From positions 62,001 to 126,000 of the forward strand of contig JAPWGK010000025.1 of assembly GCA_029641185.1 (NCBI GenBank): a stretch of 64,000 bases of DNA, given 5' to 3'. Under the pieces are notes generated by a model that was not told the origin of the DNA, did not search any database, and worked only from the letters and a program-made list of their open reading frames with translations. Below are positions 53,202 through 63,438 of this stretch, one piece after another (the stretch's first letter is position 1; the number at the start of each line of letters is the position of its first letter). Origin of the DNA: Pseudofabraea citricarpa. Its lineage: Eukaryota; Ascomycota; Leotiomycetes; Helotiales; Dermateaceae. A program made the translations under genes and the position numbers.

Positions 53202-55604
53202 GTTTGGTTGTCTTTTTCTTTTTCTTTTTGGGGAGTTTCTTTTGATGGGTTGTTTTGGTGGGTTGTTTGGGTGGTTTGGAGGAGTGAGAGGAGGTGAGGA
53301 GAGTCGATGTGCTGATGAGGTGAGACTTAGAAATGATGAAGGAGAGAGATACTTATACTCGTCCGTCTGTCCTGCCCTAGCACCGCCCGAAGAAATAATA
53401 TGACGCATGGAATTTTCTACCTCCCTACCAACCTACCTCGCTATCTTCCTACCGAATAGACAAGTTCCCATCACAGCAGGCTGTACATTCCCATTCCCCC
53501 ATTCATCCATTCCGACGGTTCAGCTCGTCAGCCTGGCGAAGCTCATGATTTCTCAAGTCAAGGCTCCGCGCAGAGATGCGATAGCAGGCAGTCAGCCTCG
53601 CCAAGAGCTGTCATCACGTACGTTCGTACATCGCTTCTTGCTTCGACGCTTCAACTGCCAGATATGTCCTCGTTCAAGTGGCTAGTTTTTGACAATTCCC
53701 CATTCGAGCGCCTTGCTTTGCTCGGCTTGCTGTCTCTCGTCTCTTTTCGCTGAATGCAGACACGATAGGGCGTGCGAGAGAGTGAGTATGCCCTGCACGT
53801 GATCTTGCCTCGACAGGGCGGAGCAGCATCAAGCTTTTTGAGGATGGGGGATGGATGGACGGACTTGTGAGGGAGATGATGATCATGTGAAGCTTTTTCT
53901 TTAGGCGGTGTTCCGGTGCTCGAGAAGATGAACTCATCCTCAACTGCGATTACTTTAATCTTCGAACAGCTCGCTCGCTCGTTCGTTCCTTGGACTTGGA
54001 TTTCCTCCTTCGCTTGAGGAACCTGCCCTGCCACTTATTGAAACACTCCTAGAGATATCACTCCTTCTCGTGCTGTATAATACACACGCTACCTCACGGC
54101 CGCGCAGCGCAATGGGGGTTTGGGGGCTGGCCCCCATGAAAAAAAAAAAAAAAAAACGAAGTCAACACTCGGACCGCGGCCATGGCAAGCGTGTGTTCTT
54201 GGGGGCCAGCCCCCAAACCCCCGGTGCGCTGCGCGGCTGGGAGGGGAGAGGAGATACAGACTTCTGGATTTTGGAGTTGTAGCTATGAAGAGCTGTCTGT
54301 CATTGGATATTGAGATGATCTTGCCATGCTTCTGTATGTCATTTCATAGAGAGGAGAGGGGATAGCTTCAAGTTCTTTGCTTTCGTGAGCGGGTGTTGCT
54401 TGCCGTGGTGTCTTCGAAGTCCTTGGTGTTGGTCTTGGTAGTTGCACGAGAATCCTCTGATTGCGTATTGTTTTGTGATGGCTGGTAAGAAAACAGCGGC
54501 TTGGGGTGTGTTCTCGTCTCGAGTACTTATCGTCTAGCTATTAGCGACGTGGAAATGAAGCGAGATTGGCTGACAGATTGATAGTCGAAGGATGAGGATG
54601 GATGAAATCTTCCCTGCTGGCTTTTCCATTAACCGGGTCCTTTCTTGGGATTTAGGTATCCAGGCTGGAGTGGTTGGGTTGGGTCGGGAGTGGGAGGCTG
54701 TTATGATGGGGCTCTGCTGCTCTGTTGATGGAGAAACAAGACAGAGACAGATAGATGTGCAAGCGGACGGAATTAGAAACACAGTACACATGGCTATCAT
54801 GACCACTAACCAGGACGCTGACATAACGCAAAGCTTGCGCAGCCGCAGCGGGGGGGAAGGGGGGTGGTGCACTGTGCAGCCCACAAAACTGGCCCAAGGC
54901 GGGATGGTTCAGGGAATCAGGGTGCCAGCCACGGGCATCTGACGCAGCCTTAAGACAGGACATGGAGACATGGCTGAAAGCAAGGGACAATGTACATCAA
55001 GTAGACAAAGTGTAATTAAGAGCATGATTTGAAATGGGGAGATGGAAATAGTATGATATATGAAGAATCGATTGTGTGCATGTGCATTGCATGTGTCTGT
55101 CTACAATGACCACAAATAGGGGATTTGGGTGTTGATGTTGGCGCTGTAGTCGCCTGTAGTCGTGGTGGAGGCGGCGTGGCTGCAGCAGCTGAAACCCTGG
55201 AAGTTAAGCCTGTCGATGCCTGTTGATGCCTGTCGATGCTGTCGTTGCGCCGTCGTTCGTCCAACTTGGTATTTGTCCCGGGGCAGTGCATCCGTAATCC
55301 ACAGGCCGTCATAACCACCACCGCGATTCGTCCTTTTCACCACAACACGAGCAAAAACATCCTCATCCTCATCACCTCACCTCACCTCACAGCCCGGCCC
55401 ATTACGACTTGTGTACCAGTCCAGTCTAGTCCACTCGTTCACCTCCACCTTCACCTTCACTCTCACTCTCACTCTTGATCTCTCACACTGGCCGCGCAGA
55501 CAAACGCATGGTACATATCCAGAACCTCACCCCCGTCCCTACTTCCATCTCATCTTGAGCTGAACATCAACACCATCGTTTGAGGATCACCAACAACCTC
55601 CATC
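53202..55604. other. Intergenic, 2.4 kb, no gene supported
   Basis: This holds chance ORFs and simple sequence (CCTCACCTCACC near 55375, TTCACCTTCACTCTCACTCTC near 55449). It also holds the hairpin element at 54099-54237 and probably the long 5' leader of the rhomboid gene. Confidence 0.45.
54099..54237. repeat. Inverted repeat with G/C-rich 38 nt arms (hairpin element)
   Basis: The left arm (54099-54136) and right arm (54200-54237) are reverse complements of each other with two mismatches (AT against CC next to the G run). The arms include GGGGGTTTGGGGG and GGCTGGCCCCCA. The loop is 63 nt and starts with ATG and an 18-base A run (54139-54156). No ORF or target-site duplication is evident. 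It resembles the short GC-rich palindromes that are scattered in some fungal, algal and organelle genomes; it may be a mobile non-autonomous element. Confidence 0.8.
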
Positions 55605-57322
55605 ATGGCCGCCAACGAATACTACAACACACATGCTCCCCAGCAACCCCCGCAGCCTCAGCAACCATACTACGAGAGCTACAATGAACCCACAAGACCC
55701 CCGTTGCATACCTACAACTCCGAAGCGCCCTCCTACCACTCACAAACCCCCAAGCCCACAGGTCCATCTCCTGTCTCGCCCTTTGAAGCGCCCTTCGATG
55801 ATCACGTATACCCGTTAGGAGGACCCGCGGCGCATGATTACAACCGCCAGGATAGCCAGAGCAGCTTTGGGCAGGACTCGAGATACTATGGGCAAGGCGG
55901 AGGAGGAAGGCCACAGGATTCATCCAATTCGTTTCCCGAAGACATCCCTCTGCAGAACCAGAGCCAGAGTCAGGGTCAAGCTGGACCAGCGAAGTACCAA
56001 CCCACGACCGATCATGTGTATGATGCAGGAGAGGCAGGGCTCCCACCAGGCGTGTCAGATGGCAGAAAGAAACGGAGGAGCGCGCTGGGGTCCATGTTTG
56101 AAGGAAAGGGTCCAAAGAAGCGCATCCCGTGGGTCGTATACTTCTTCACTATCATCCAGACGGCCGTCTTCATTGCCGAGATCGCAAAGAATGGTAGGTG
56201 CAAGTTTGAGCTTATACGGGGACGAGGGCTAATGAAAGCAGCGCAATTGACGGGGTCCCCCATCGAGATCAAACCTTCCTTCAATCCTATGATCGGCCCT
56301 TCGCCGTGGGTGCTCATCAACATGGGTTCGCGATACATGCCGTGTATGCATAACGTGGTGGGCATTCAGGATAGCACCGAGGTCATCAGCTGGGGATGTC
56401 CCAACACCACGTCCAATACCGTAGCCGACTGCACGCTCTCGGATCTGTGTGGCTTTTCTGGAGTGCCCAATCCCCTCTACAATGGCGATATCGACCAGAG
56501 CCCCGAGCCGAATCAGTGGTACCGATTCATCCTGCCCATGTTCTTGCACGCCGGTCTCATCCATATCGGGTTCAACATGCTTCTGCAATTGACCCTGGGC
56601 AAGGAGATGGAGATTGCAATTGGCCCTATCCGGTTCTTCTTGGTGTATATGGCGAGCGGCATCTTTGGATTCGTCTTGGGTGGGAACTTTGCCGCGACGG
56701 GCATCTCGTCAACGGGTGCATCAGGATCGTTATTTGGAGTCATCGCCCTGACTCTACTGGATCTGCTCTACACGTGGGGCGAGCGAAGGAGCCCCTTCAA
56801 GGATCTCGCCTTTATTATGCTCGACATCGTCATCTCCTTCGTCCTCGGCCTCCTGCCGGGTCTGGACAACTTCTCCCATATCGGAGGCTTCCTCATGGGC
56901 TTGGTTCTAGGTATCTGCATCCTGCACTCACCCAATGCCCTCCGAGCGCGCATCAGCCAGGATCCTCCGTATACGCCCGTCGATGGACAGGCCAAGGTCG
57001 GTCTCGGACCGCAGCCAGGCGTTCAGGGATTCGTCAAGAGTCCCGTGGGATTCTTCAAGGGCCGCAAGCCCGCGTGGTGGGCGTGGTGGTTGATCCGGGC
57101 GGGCGCGCTCGTGGCGGTGTTCGTGGTGTTTATCGTGCTGCTCAATAACTTCTACAAGTACAAGAAGACTTGTAGTTGGTGCAAGTATTTGAGTTGTCTG
57201 GTGAGTTTTTATATTTTTTTATTATTTTTGGTCTCCCCTTGTGTGTCTTCTTGAATCAAAGCTGACCTTCTCAATAGCCCATTAATGGATGGTGCGAGAT
57301 TGGAAACATCCAACTCACGTAG
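55605..57322 (+). CDS. Rhomboid-family intramembrane serine protease
   Basis: Three exons, 55605-56193, 56242-57200 and 57278-57322, sum to 530 aa. The first intron (48 nt) is in frame. The cytosolic N-terminus, about 165 aa long, is rich in Pro, Gln, Tyr and Ser (QQPPQPQQPYY), and is followed by a basic KKRIPW. The first membrane helix, VVYFFTIIQTAVFIAEIA, precedes a lumenal loop of about 100 aa with Cys. The rhomboid core has the first helix pair FLHAGLIHIGFNMLLQLTLGKEME (HxxxN), the catalytic Ser in STGASGSLFGV (GxSG), and the catalytic His in FSHIGGFLMG. A last helix (AGALVAVFVVFIVLL) lies near the Cys-rich C-terminus. Proteins of this layout act in the secretory pathway. It is GC-rich and probably housekeeping. 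Confidence 0.93.
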
Positions 57323-58522
57323 ACGACCTCTGTTGGCACGCGAGAAGTGGTGACTTGGGATTTCAATACAGCGGCTACCTGAGATACAACACGTCGATAG
57401 CATAGGACACGAAAGGAGGGCAACCGGTTGGGTTTCTAATTGATGAAAAATATGAACAATCTGCATAGCGATGGAGTTTTTGTCCTTTGGCTTCTTCTTT
57501 GGGTTCGGGTTGAGGATTGGAAGAGCAGATTGGGAAGTACCGTACTTGTTGCAGGGTGATTACGTACATGCACACATATCTCAGGAGGGAGGGAAAGAAG
57601 AATAGGAGGGAAGGAGGTTTTGTAAATGATTCGAGGTGGTTCGAGTTCGAGTTCGAGTTTGGAGCTTGAGCTGGGCAGTGTTGAGGATTAAGACGGAGAT
57701 GAAAATGAAAAGTGTAATGTCTTGTATTTGTTGATATGGATCGAGAAGGAGAAGTAAAGCACCTCCTTGAACCAACAAGTGACTTGTGACTTGTGACTTG
57801 AGCTTGAGCTTGAGGTAGTTTATTAAGAGGTTGAAGAGGAGCTGTATGGATAAGTTATAGGTACCTAGGTCAACAATGCATGAATCAATAGCCTTCTTTT
57901 CTCCCCTACTGCACAGATCTATCTTAGTGAAGTTGCTTTTTCTTGTCTTCCATCGTATCTCCGTCCTTCTATCTTAGCCTTCCATTCCTGAAGTAGAAGA
58001 AAGGAAAGAAGAGAAAGCACGTGTTCCTATCCCTCGGTTTTCTTATCGCCTCGCATTATCGGGGTACCCTATCTCGGAACAAAGCAAACAAAAACGAAAA
58101 TAAACATTACATTCCCCAGTTTGCGGCACTCGAGCATACTTTTTCTTTTCCCCGCGAAAAAAGAGAGAGAGAAGAAGAGAGAAAAAAAGGCGAAGAGAGG
58201 AAGGGCGCGAGAAGACAAAAAGATATATAGCGGATCTTATACCCTTTTTCCTGGCTTCTGGCTTCTGGCTTCTGGTTTCTGGTTATTTTGCGCCTTCGCC
58301 ACCGCTTTACTATCACTGCTACTACTGCTGCTTCTCACACACAACATATTTATCTACCGACGTTTATTGGATCTTGGATTTCGGATTTCGGATTTTGGTC
58401 TTTGTTCTTTGTTCTTTGTTCTTTGGTCTTTGGTCTTTGTTCCCCCCCACAGAACCTCTCTTTCTCCTCCTCCTCCTCCTCCAACAAACAAACCACCAAC
58501 AAACCATAAACCACTCGTGGAT
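57323..58522. other. Intergenic, 1.2 kb, simple-sequence rich, no gene supported
   Basis: This contains repeated GTGACTT / GAGCTT words near 57775-57815, a purine-rich tract (58155-58200), a CTTCTGG run (58250-58280) and TTTGTTC/TTTGGTC runs (58398-58440). The plus frame from 58121 to 58522 is open but low in complexity and is probably leader sequence. Confidence 0.45.
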
Positions 58523-59200
58523 ATGGCACCCCCTCCCACCTCAACCTCGACCTCGTCCTCGAACTCAAACTCAAACGCGATCCCGCAGCAGAATTGGCAA
58601 CTCCTCTTCCGGCAACACGTCGCGGTGCTAGAAGCGCACGTCGAGCTCCTCGAGAGTCTATCCTCTTCCTCTTCGTTATCCTCGAGCGACGGAAACAGAG
58701 TGAGGGAGAGAGAAGTCGAGGGTATGCTCGCTCGAGCGAGGATGGCGCTGCTGGATGCGAGGAGGGGTTGTGTACAGCCAGAAAAAGAAGAAGAAAGAGG
58801 GAGGGTGGTGAAGAGACGGCGTGTTGAGGATGAAAGCGAGGTGGTTAGGAAGAGGGAGAAGAGTGAAGAGAGACAGAGAGAAGGAGAGGATTGTGATATA
58901 GCGGATCGCATCTTGAGATTTCCTGTGTTGATCGGTCGGAGGAAGGTTGGTCTTGGGCTTGGGCTTGGGCTTGCTGGGGTTAGGGATGGGAAGAGGAAGA
59001 GGAGCGTCAGTGCCAGTGGGAGTATTGCGGAGCATGGAGATACTTGTGCCGAGGAGAGAGAGAGGGCTGGGAAGAGGGTTAGGAGGGAGGAAGAGGGGGA
59101 GGGGAGGAATAAAAGAGGAAGGGATCAGGAAGATCGAGTGGTTTGTGAGCCACAGGCAGAGGCAGATGGTGGTAGGAGGAAGAGGAGGAGAGAGGGTTGA
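58523..59200 (+). CDS. Low-complexity basic, probably nuclear, protein
   Basis: ORF of 225 aa starting at ATG 58523. The frame is open upstream, but that part is low complexity, so the first ATG preceded by coding-like sequence is chosen. The N-terminus is Pro/Ser/Thr-rich, followed by a likely helix (WQLLFRQHVAVLEAHVELLESL) and a second (REREVEGMLARARMALLDARRG). The remainder is Glu/Arg-rich with basic clusters (VVKRRRVEDE, GKRKRS, GGRRKRRREG) that look like nuclear localisation signals. No known domain is recognised. Confidence 0.4.
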   Translation: MAPPPTSTSTSSSNSNSNAIPQQNWQLLFRQHVAVLEAHVELLESLSSSSSLSSSDGNRVREREVEGMLARARMALLDARRGCVQPEKEEERGRVVKRRRVEDESEVVRKREKSEERQREGEDCDIADRILRFPVLIGRRKVGLGLGLGLAGVRDGKRKRSVSASGSIAEHGDTCAEERERAGKRVRREEEGEGRNKRGRDQEDRVVCEPQAEADGGRRKRRREG

Positions 59201-59517
59201 ATATGATATGATGATTCGATGATTTGATTTCTTGCATTTGTTGGATTCGATTTGTTGGATTCGACTTCTGTCTCTTCTTCTGCTATCTGAGCTTTCTTGG
59301 GAGATTGGTTCTTATACAACTACATATTACGGACGGTCGAGCGACTCTTCTTTTTTGATACCCCGAATTCCATCTCCAAATCAAACGCCATGCTATGCTG
59401 TACTATACCGTGCCATCTCGTACATATCCCATACATCACTTATACACCCCACGTAAACTCCAAACAAAACACCAAACCCCAATCACCAAGTACCAGTCAA
59501 ACAAAGCCAGTACTCTC
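59201..59517. other. Intergenic, no gene seen
   Basis: Spacer between converging genes. Nothing recognised. Confidence 0.4.
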
Positions 59518-60090
59518 TTACTTCTCCCCCTCCCCATCTCCCTCTCCCCCTCCCTTCCCCTTGCGATTCCACACCTCCCAGACCTGGCCCATGATCAAAT
59601 CACCATAACCCTTGCCCTGCTCAAGCGCCTCCTTCTCCCTCTGATCCCTCTTGATTTTCCAATCCTCATCCTCATCGCCCATCCAAACCTTCTTCAGCAA
59701 GCTGTCCCCGCCAGCATCTTTACTATCTTTACTATCCCTCTTCTCCCTCGCCTCCAAAGCCATCTTCTCCTCCCTCAACCGCCGCTGCATCTCCTGCGCC
59801 TTGACGGGCAGCTCCCGCTCCAGCGATCCCGTCACCCGGCTCACGATGCTCCGCCCCGTGTACGTCTGCGCTACGTGGTTCCCCGACACGCCTGTTGCGG
59901 CGACTAGCGAGATGGTGTAGATGTCCAGCTTGCGTGGTGGGAGAGCGATGATTAGAGGGCAGAGGACGAGGGCTGTGAGGGAGAGGGTTGTGTAGAGCTT
60001 GTCGGTTTGCGTTTGTGTTTGTGTTTGTGTTTGTGTTTGTGTTTGTGGTTGGGTTTGGGTTTGAGGGGGGGAGGGCGTTGAGCTGGCCAT
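59518..60090 (-). CDS. Conserved-type fungal membrane protein with Gln-Thr repeat
   Basis: An intronless ORF of 190 aa starting MASSTPSPPQ. The N-terminus has a run of about nine Gln-Thr dipeptides, encoded by TTTGTG-type hexamers on the plus strand (about 60005-60055). Two membrane segments follow (LYTTLSLTALVLCPLIIAL and IYTISLVAATGVSGNHVA). The C-terminal half is a charged helix-rich tail (LREEKMALEAREKRD) ending in KGYGDLIMGQVWEVWNRKGKG. The transmembrane pair and the conserved tail look like an organelle membrane protein, but I cannot name the family. The QT run is likely length-variable. Confidence 0.6.
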   Translation of the reverse strand: MASSTPSPPQTQTQPQTQTQTQTQTQTQTDKLYTTLSLTALVLCPLIIALPPRKLDIYTISLVAATGVSGNHVAQTYTGRSIVSRVTGSLERELPVKAQEMQRRLREEKMALEAREKRDSKDSKDAGGDSLLKKVWMGDEDEDWKIKRDQREKEALEQGKGYGDLIMGQVWEVWNRKGKGGGEGDGEGEK

Positions 60091-60582
60091 TTTCTTTCCT
60101 TCTTTCTTTTCTTTTTTGCTTCTGCGATTGATGGATGGATGGATGGATAGTTCGTGAGAGGAATAGCCGGATCAGGTTGGATAGGAGAATTATATGCGCT
60201 ACGCTACTGCTGCTGCCGGTATATGCGACGTGAAGCTGCTGCTAGGGAAAATAAAAATTCATGACGCGACGAGAGAGAGAGATAGAGATGGAGGTACCCA
60301 GAACTACCGATATTCAGCCGGCTTCTAATCCTAGCATGTGGGAGACAGAAACACGGCACACAATCCAGCACAACCGCAGTCGTGAAGAGAAAGAGAAAAG
60401 CAGGACAAAAACAAAAACAAAAAACGAAAGAAAAATTAATTCGGGACCTTAACATAAACCGCAATTAACAACCTATAGACAGAGAGTTCACCGCCACGGA
60501 GGAACATTCTTCACCTCCCCCGGAGTTTGTGTTATACAAGTATTAAGATAAGCTAATCTGTCCCAACAAACAACGAATCAAA
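60091..60582. other. Intergenic, no gene seen
   Basis: Upstream region of the previous gene and 5' flank of the tRNA; a GATG microsatellite lies at about 60129-60147. Confidence 0.45.
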
Positions 60583-60701
60583 GTCGAGTTGCCAGAGTGG
60601 TTAATGGGTATGACTCGAACGGATCCGCCTCTTCGGAGCGCGGCTTCTCAAATAGATATCATATGGTTTCGGCCGCGTAGGTTCAAATCCTGCACTCGAC
60701 G
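60583..60701 (+). tRNA. tRNA-Ser(CGA) with a 38 nt intron
   Basis: The acceptor arms GTCGAGT (60583-60589) and ACTCGAC (60694-60700) pair fully. The D region is GCCAGAGTGGTTAATGG. The anticodon stem TATGA pairs with TCATA (60659-60663). The loop reads C-T-CGA-A with anticodon CGA at 60616-60618. The intron starts one base after the anticodon (60620-60657). A long variable arm (GGTTTCGGCC) and T arm (GTAGG/CCTGC around TTCAAAT) complete a class II serine tRNA. The discriminator is G. A run of T follows as a Pol III terminator. Confidence 0.85.
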
Positions 60702-60707
60702 ATTCTT

Positions 60708-60716
60708 TTTTGTTTT
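60708..60716 (+). terminator. Pol III terminator of the tRNA
   Basis: A T-rich run (TTTTTTG within GATTCTTTTTTGTTTTC) begins about five bases after the end of the tRNA, the usual place for RNA polymerase III termination. Confidence 0.6.
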
Positions 60717-61680
60717 CTGTCTGTCTGCTTGATTGATCGTTTTCTTTCGATCGAGTTCTTTTTCTTTTTATGGTGGTGGTGGTGGGTGAGATGGCGGGCC
60801 TCGCTTATTCTTTTATTTTTTTCTTTTGTGGGTAGGTGAATGAAGGAAGGTAGAGAGGCGAGATAAGACGAGAGTGACAAAGGGATTTTAGAAGAGGAGA
60901 AATACTTTTAATTCGAATAATACACAGGTAAATCTTAGCTAAATTCGTACGTACACTTGAGATAACCTCTCTTTTCTTCAACTTTCTTACATATGGTAGG
61001 GTCGAGGATTTTACTTCGAAGTATCTTTTTTCTGACGGTTAATCGGGCAGTAAAAGGAAACAGAGATGCCGTCGGAGGTTCTTCCTTGGTCTTAGCTTAA
61101 GTAGGGAAGATGGTTTCTATCTGGATTGGATTTGTATCACCGCATATTATTATTTTCTCTTCCTTTACCTTTCTGAGAATAAGAGATAATGAATTTTATA
61201 TATTTAGCCGCGTTTTAAATATTTTCGCTCTGGCATTTTAATACGAAAAGAAACTCTCCAGCTTGACGCTTCTATAAGTGGCCTGCTTTCGAATCTCTTT
61301 TGCTAGACGTAAGCAGAGTCAGTGCGTTTCGAAAGCTGGAGGTTAAGTCTAAACAGGGAGAAATCAGAGGGAGGAAGATATATATATAATCTTCATATTT
61401 CTACTTCATACATCCAGGTACGACTCGACTCGACTCGACTCGACGATAACGGAAACTAGGCTACCTACCCAGGTACGCTCCGAGATTCAGCACTTACCCA
61501 TTGAAATTCCCGATACCCAGCCTGAGGTGGGCAGCACAAGATGATCGATTAATGCAAGCGAGCTCGATTAACATGTTACCAAGTGATATTTTTATAACAG
61601 GCCCATGGGCACGCCATGACTGATTGTGTAACTACTGTGCTCGATAAAAAAACGTCAAAGTCCTGCAATGAGCGTCTAAT
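60717..61680. other. Intergenic, about 1 kb, no gene seen
   Basis: AT-rich with simple sequence, including a five-fold CGACT repeat at 61421-61444. Confidence 0.45.
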
Positions 61681-63438
61681 CTACAAATCCTCAATCTCGA
61701 ACCTCACAAGCAACGAGCACTTCGTTTCCCTCCCTTTCGGATCCAGCATGCGAATAAAGCTCCAGCCCGTAGCGGCATACATGATCCTGACGGCCGAGAC
61801 AGCGAGGACGGGGTTGGTGGCATAGCTATCATCACTCTTGATAAGCAAGCGCAAGAAAACCATCTCGTTGTCTTCGTAATCCCACTCCAGCACCTCGTTC
61901 CAGATGGGATCTTTCGGCAGCGGGTTCTCGCCCTTGTGCAGGAAGCCAAGCTTGTGATGCTTGTAGGGCTCCGTCTTGCGCTTCGGCGGCGACTTTGCCA
62001 CGTCGTCTGGATGCACAAGCATGCACGTCACGTACGGCTTGATATCGTCGGTATCTCGCCCTTCTGGCACCGGCACGTCGGATGCTCCTGCGACGTGCAC
62101 GCGGAGCTTCTTCTTCTTCCCAGTCGCGAGATTCCCGCTCCCGCCCGCACGTAAAGCTGCCGGCTTCAACACGTATCCGTCGGATCCGCTGAAGAGCGCC
62201 TCATTGATCTGCATACCCGCACCAAAGGTCTGCCAGTTGAGAGCGCATATCTGAGCACCGACCCCCCAGTACGGAACCGGGTTGAGGTTTGCAGACGAGA
62301 TGCGCGTGCCCTTGGGAAAGACGCGCATCAGGTGCTTGGAGTTGTGGCAGCCGATCTTGGCACTCGCCGTCGCCATGTGAGATGCTAATCCGGATTCCGA
62401 TACGTTGATGAGATGATGATGCGGACCGTTCTTCAGCGCCGCTTCGTCGTACCACGAATTGTCGCTCGGCTTTACTGACTGGGCGTACACACCGAGATCA
62501 GCTAGCTCCGGCACGATGACAGCAGTTGGCGCAGCCTTCTTCTTCTCCTTGTACTCTTTCCTGGCATTGTTTTCTTCCTCGTCTCCATCGTCAGAGCTGG
62601 TGTCATCATCGTCATCAAGTTCGCCGGGAATGTGATGCTCAACAATGACGACGATCTTGGATCCGAGCTCATTTAGGAATACCTGCTCGTCACTCCCCTC
62701 CTGCTCTCGGTGACCTTCTTCTCGCACAGCCTTGCTTAGGAGCCGATCTCCCCAGACCTCCTTCATGATCTGAACAAGACGCAGCTGACCGTTAGCATTA
62801 CAATGGTTCTCTAACGACAAGAGAACTGGCGCCGCTTGATTGCCCTGTTCTTTAGTAGATGCAGCTAATTCCTTGTCGTAGAAATCTCGCATCACCTCAC
62901 AGACCGAGCGGAAGCTGATGTTAGAGACCAGCGTATAGCCATGGGTGACTTTGGGCTCATCGACATTCTCATCGTTGTCCCACGCATCAATCTCAACACA
63001 ACGCGCTCCAGCATTCAGCACCGTCTCATAGGCTTCGGCCGAAGAAGTCCCGTAGAGCTGATGCGCCATCAAGTACGTGTTGTGACTCGAGCTAATGAAG
63101 TACTCCGGCAAGGGATGGGATCTGTCTGTGAGGTACGAGGGCACATCGATATGCGGCTTGTCGAGGAGATCTCGCAAGGCACCCGTCGGTTCATAGACGT
63201 CTTCCTTTCCCGCATCTTCGCCGGGGAGCACTTTCTCGCTGACGAGGAATGATCTCAAGGCATGGCTGACCCTGAGCTGGTTCTTGGTGATGCCAGACTG
63301 TCGAGCACCGTGGCCGCCTCCTCCAACACTAGCCGACGTGACCTCCTCTCCCGCCTCGTCATTCTCATCGATCCGTTTTGGCTTTGCGAAAGGATTCAGT
63401 TCAGCTAGGCGTGAGGTGAGATTCGGCGACCCTGACAT
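61681..63438 (-). CDS. Phosphoinositide-specific phospholipase C
   Basis: PI-PLC cleaves phosphatidylinositol 4,5-bisphosphate into diacylglycerol and inositol trisphosphate. ATG 63438 (MSGSPNLTSRL) gives 585 aa. The frame is open further to 63735, but that part looks like untranslated leader. The X domain has HPLPEYFISSSHNTYL (catalytic His), GARCVEIDAWD and THGYTLVSNISFRSVCEVM. LLSLENHCNANGQ follows, then an acidic linker (DDDDDTSSDDGDEEENN). The Y domain has LGVYAQSVKPS, MRVFPKGTRISSANLNP, YWGVGAQICALNWQT and GSDGYVLKP. A C2 domain closes the protein (VTCMLVHPDD to RFEIEDL). There is no PH domain or EF-hand visible, a compact form seen in fungal and plant enzymes. Housekeeping signalling gene. 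Confidence 0.93.
   Translation of the reverse strand: MSGSPNLTSRLAELNPFAKPKRIDENDEAGEEVTSASVGGGGHGARQSGITKNQLRVSHALRSFLVSEKVLPGEDAGKEDVYEPTGALRDLLDKPHIDVPSYLTDRSHPLPEYFISSSHNTYLMAHQLYGTSSAEAYETVLNAGARCVEIDAWDNDENVDEPKVTHGYTLVSNISFRSVCEVMRDFYDKELAASTKEQGNQAAPVLLSLENHCNANGQLRLVQIMKEVWGDRLLSKAVREEGHREQEGSDEQVFLNELGSKIVVIVEHHIPGELDDDDDTSSDDGDEEENNARKEYKEKKKAAPTAVIVPELADLGVYAQSVKPSDNSWYDEAALKNGPHHHLINVSESGLASHMATASAKIGCHNSKHLMRVFPKGTRISSANLNPVPYWGVGAQICALNWQTFGAGMQINEALFSGSDGYVLKPAALRAGGSGNLATGKKKKLRVHVAGASDVPVPEGRDTDDIKPYVTCMLVHPDDVAKSPPKRKTEPYKHHKLGFLHKGENPLPKDPIWNEVLEWDYEDNEMVFLRLLIKSDDSYATNPVLAVSAVRIMYAATGWSFIRMLDPKGRETKCSLLVRFEIEDL

Noticed and set aside
56012..56588. Minus-strand ORFs over the rhomboid gene
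   Set aside because: GC-rich coding DNA leaves the other strand open; the plus strand has all catalytic motifs and splice sites.
61421..61444. CGACT pentamer repeat as a regulatory site
   Set aside because: A simple microsatellite of five units; nothing else supports a function.
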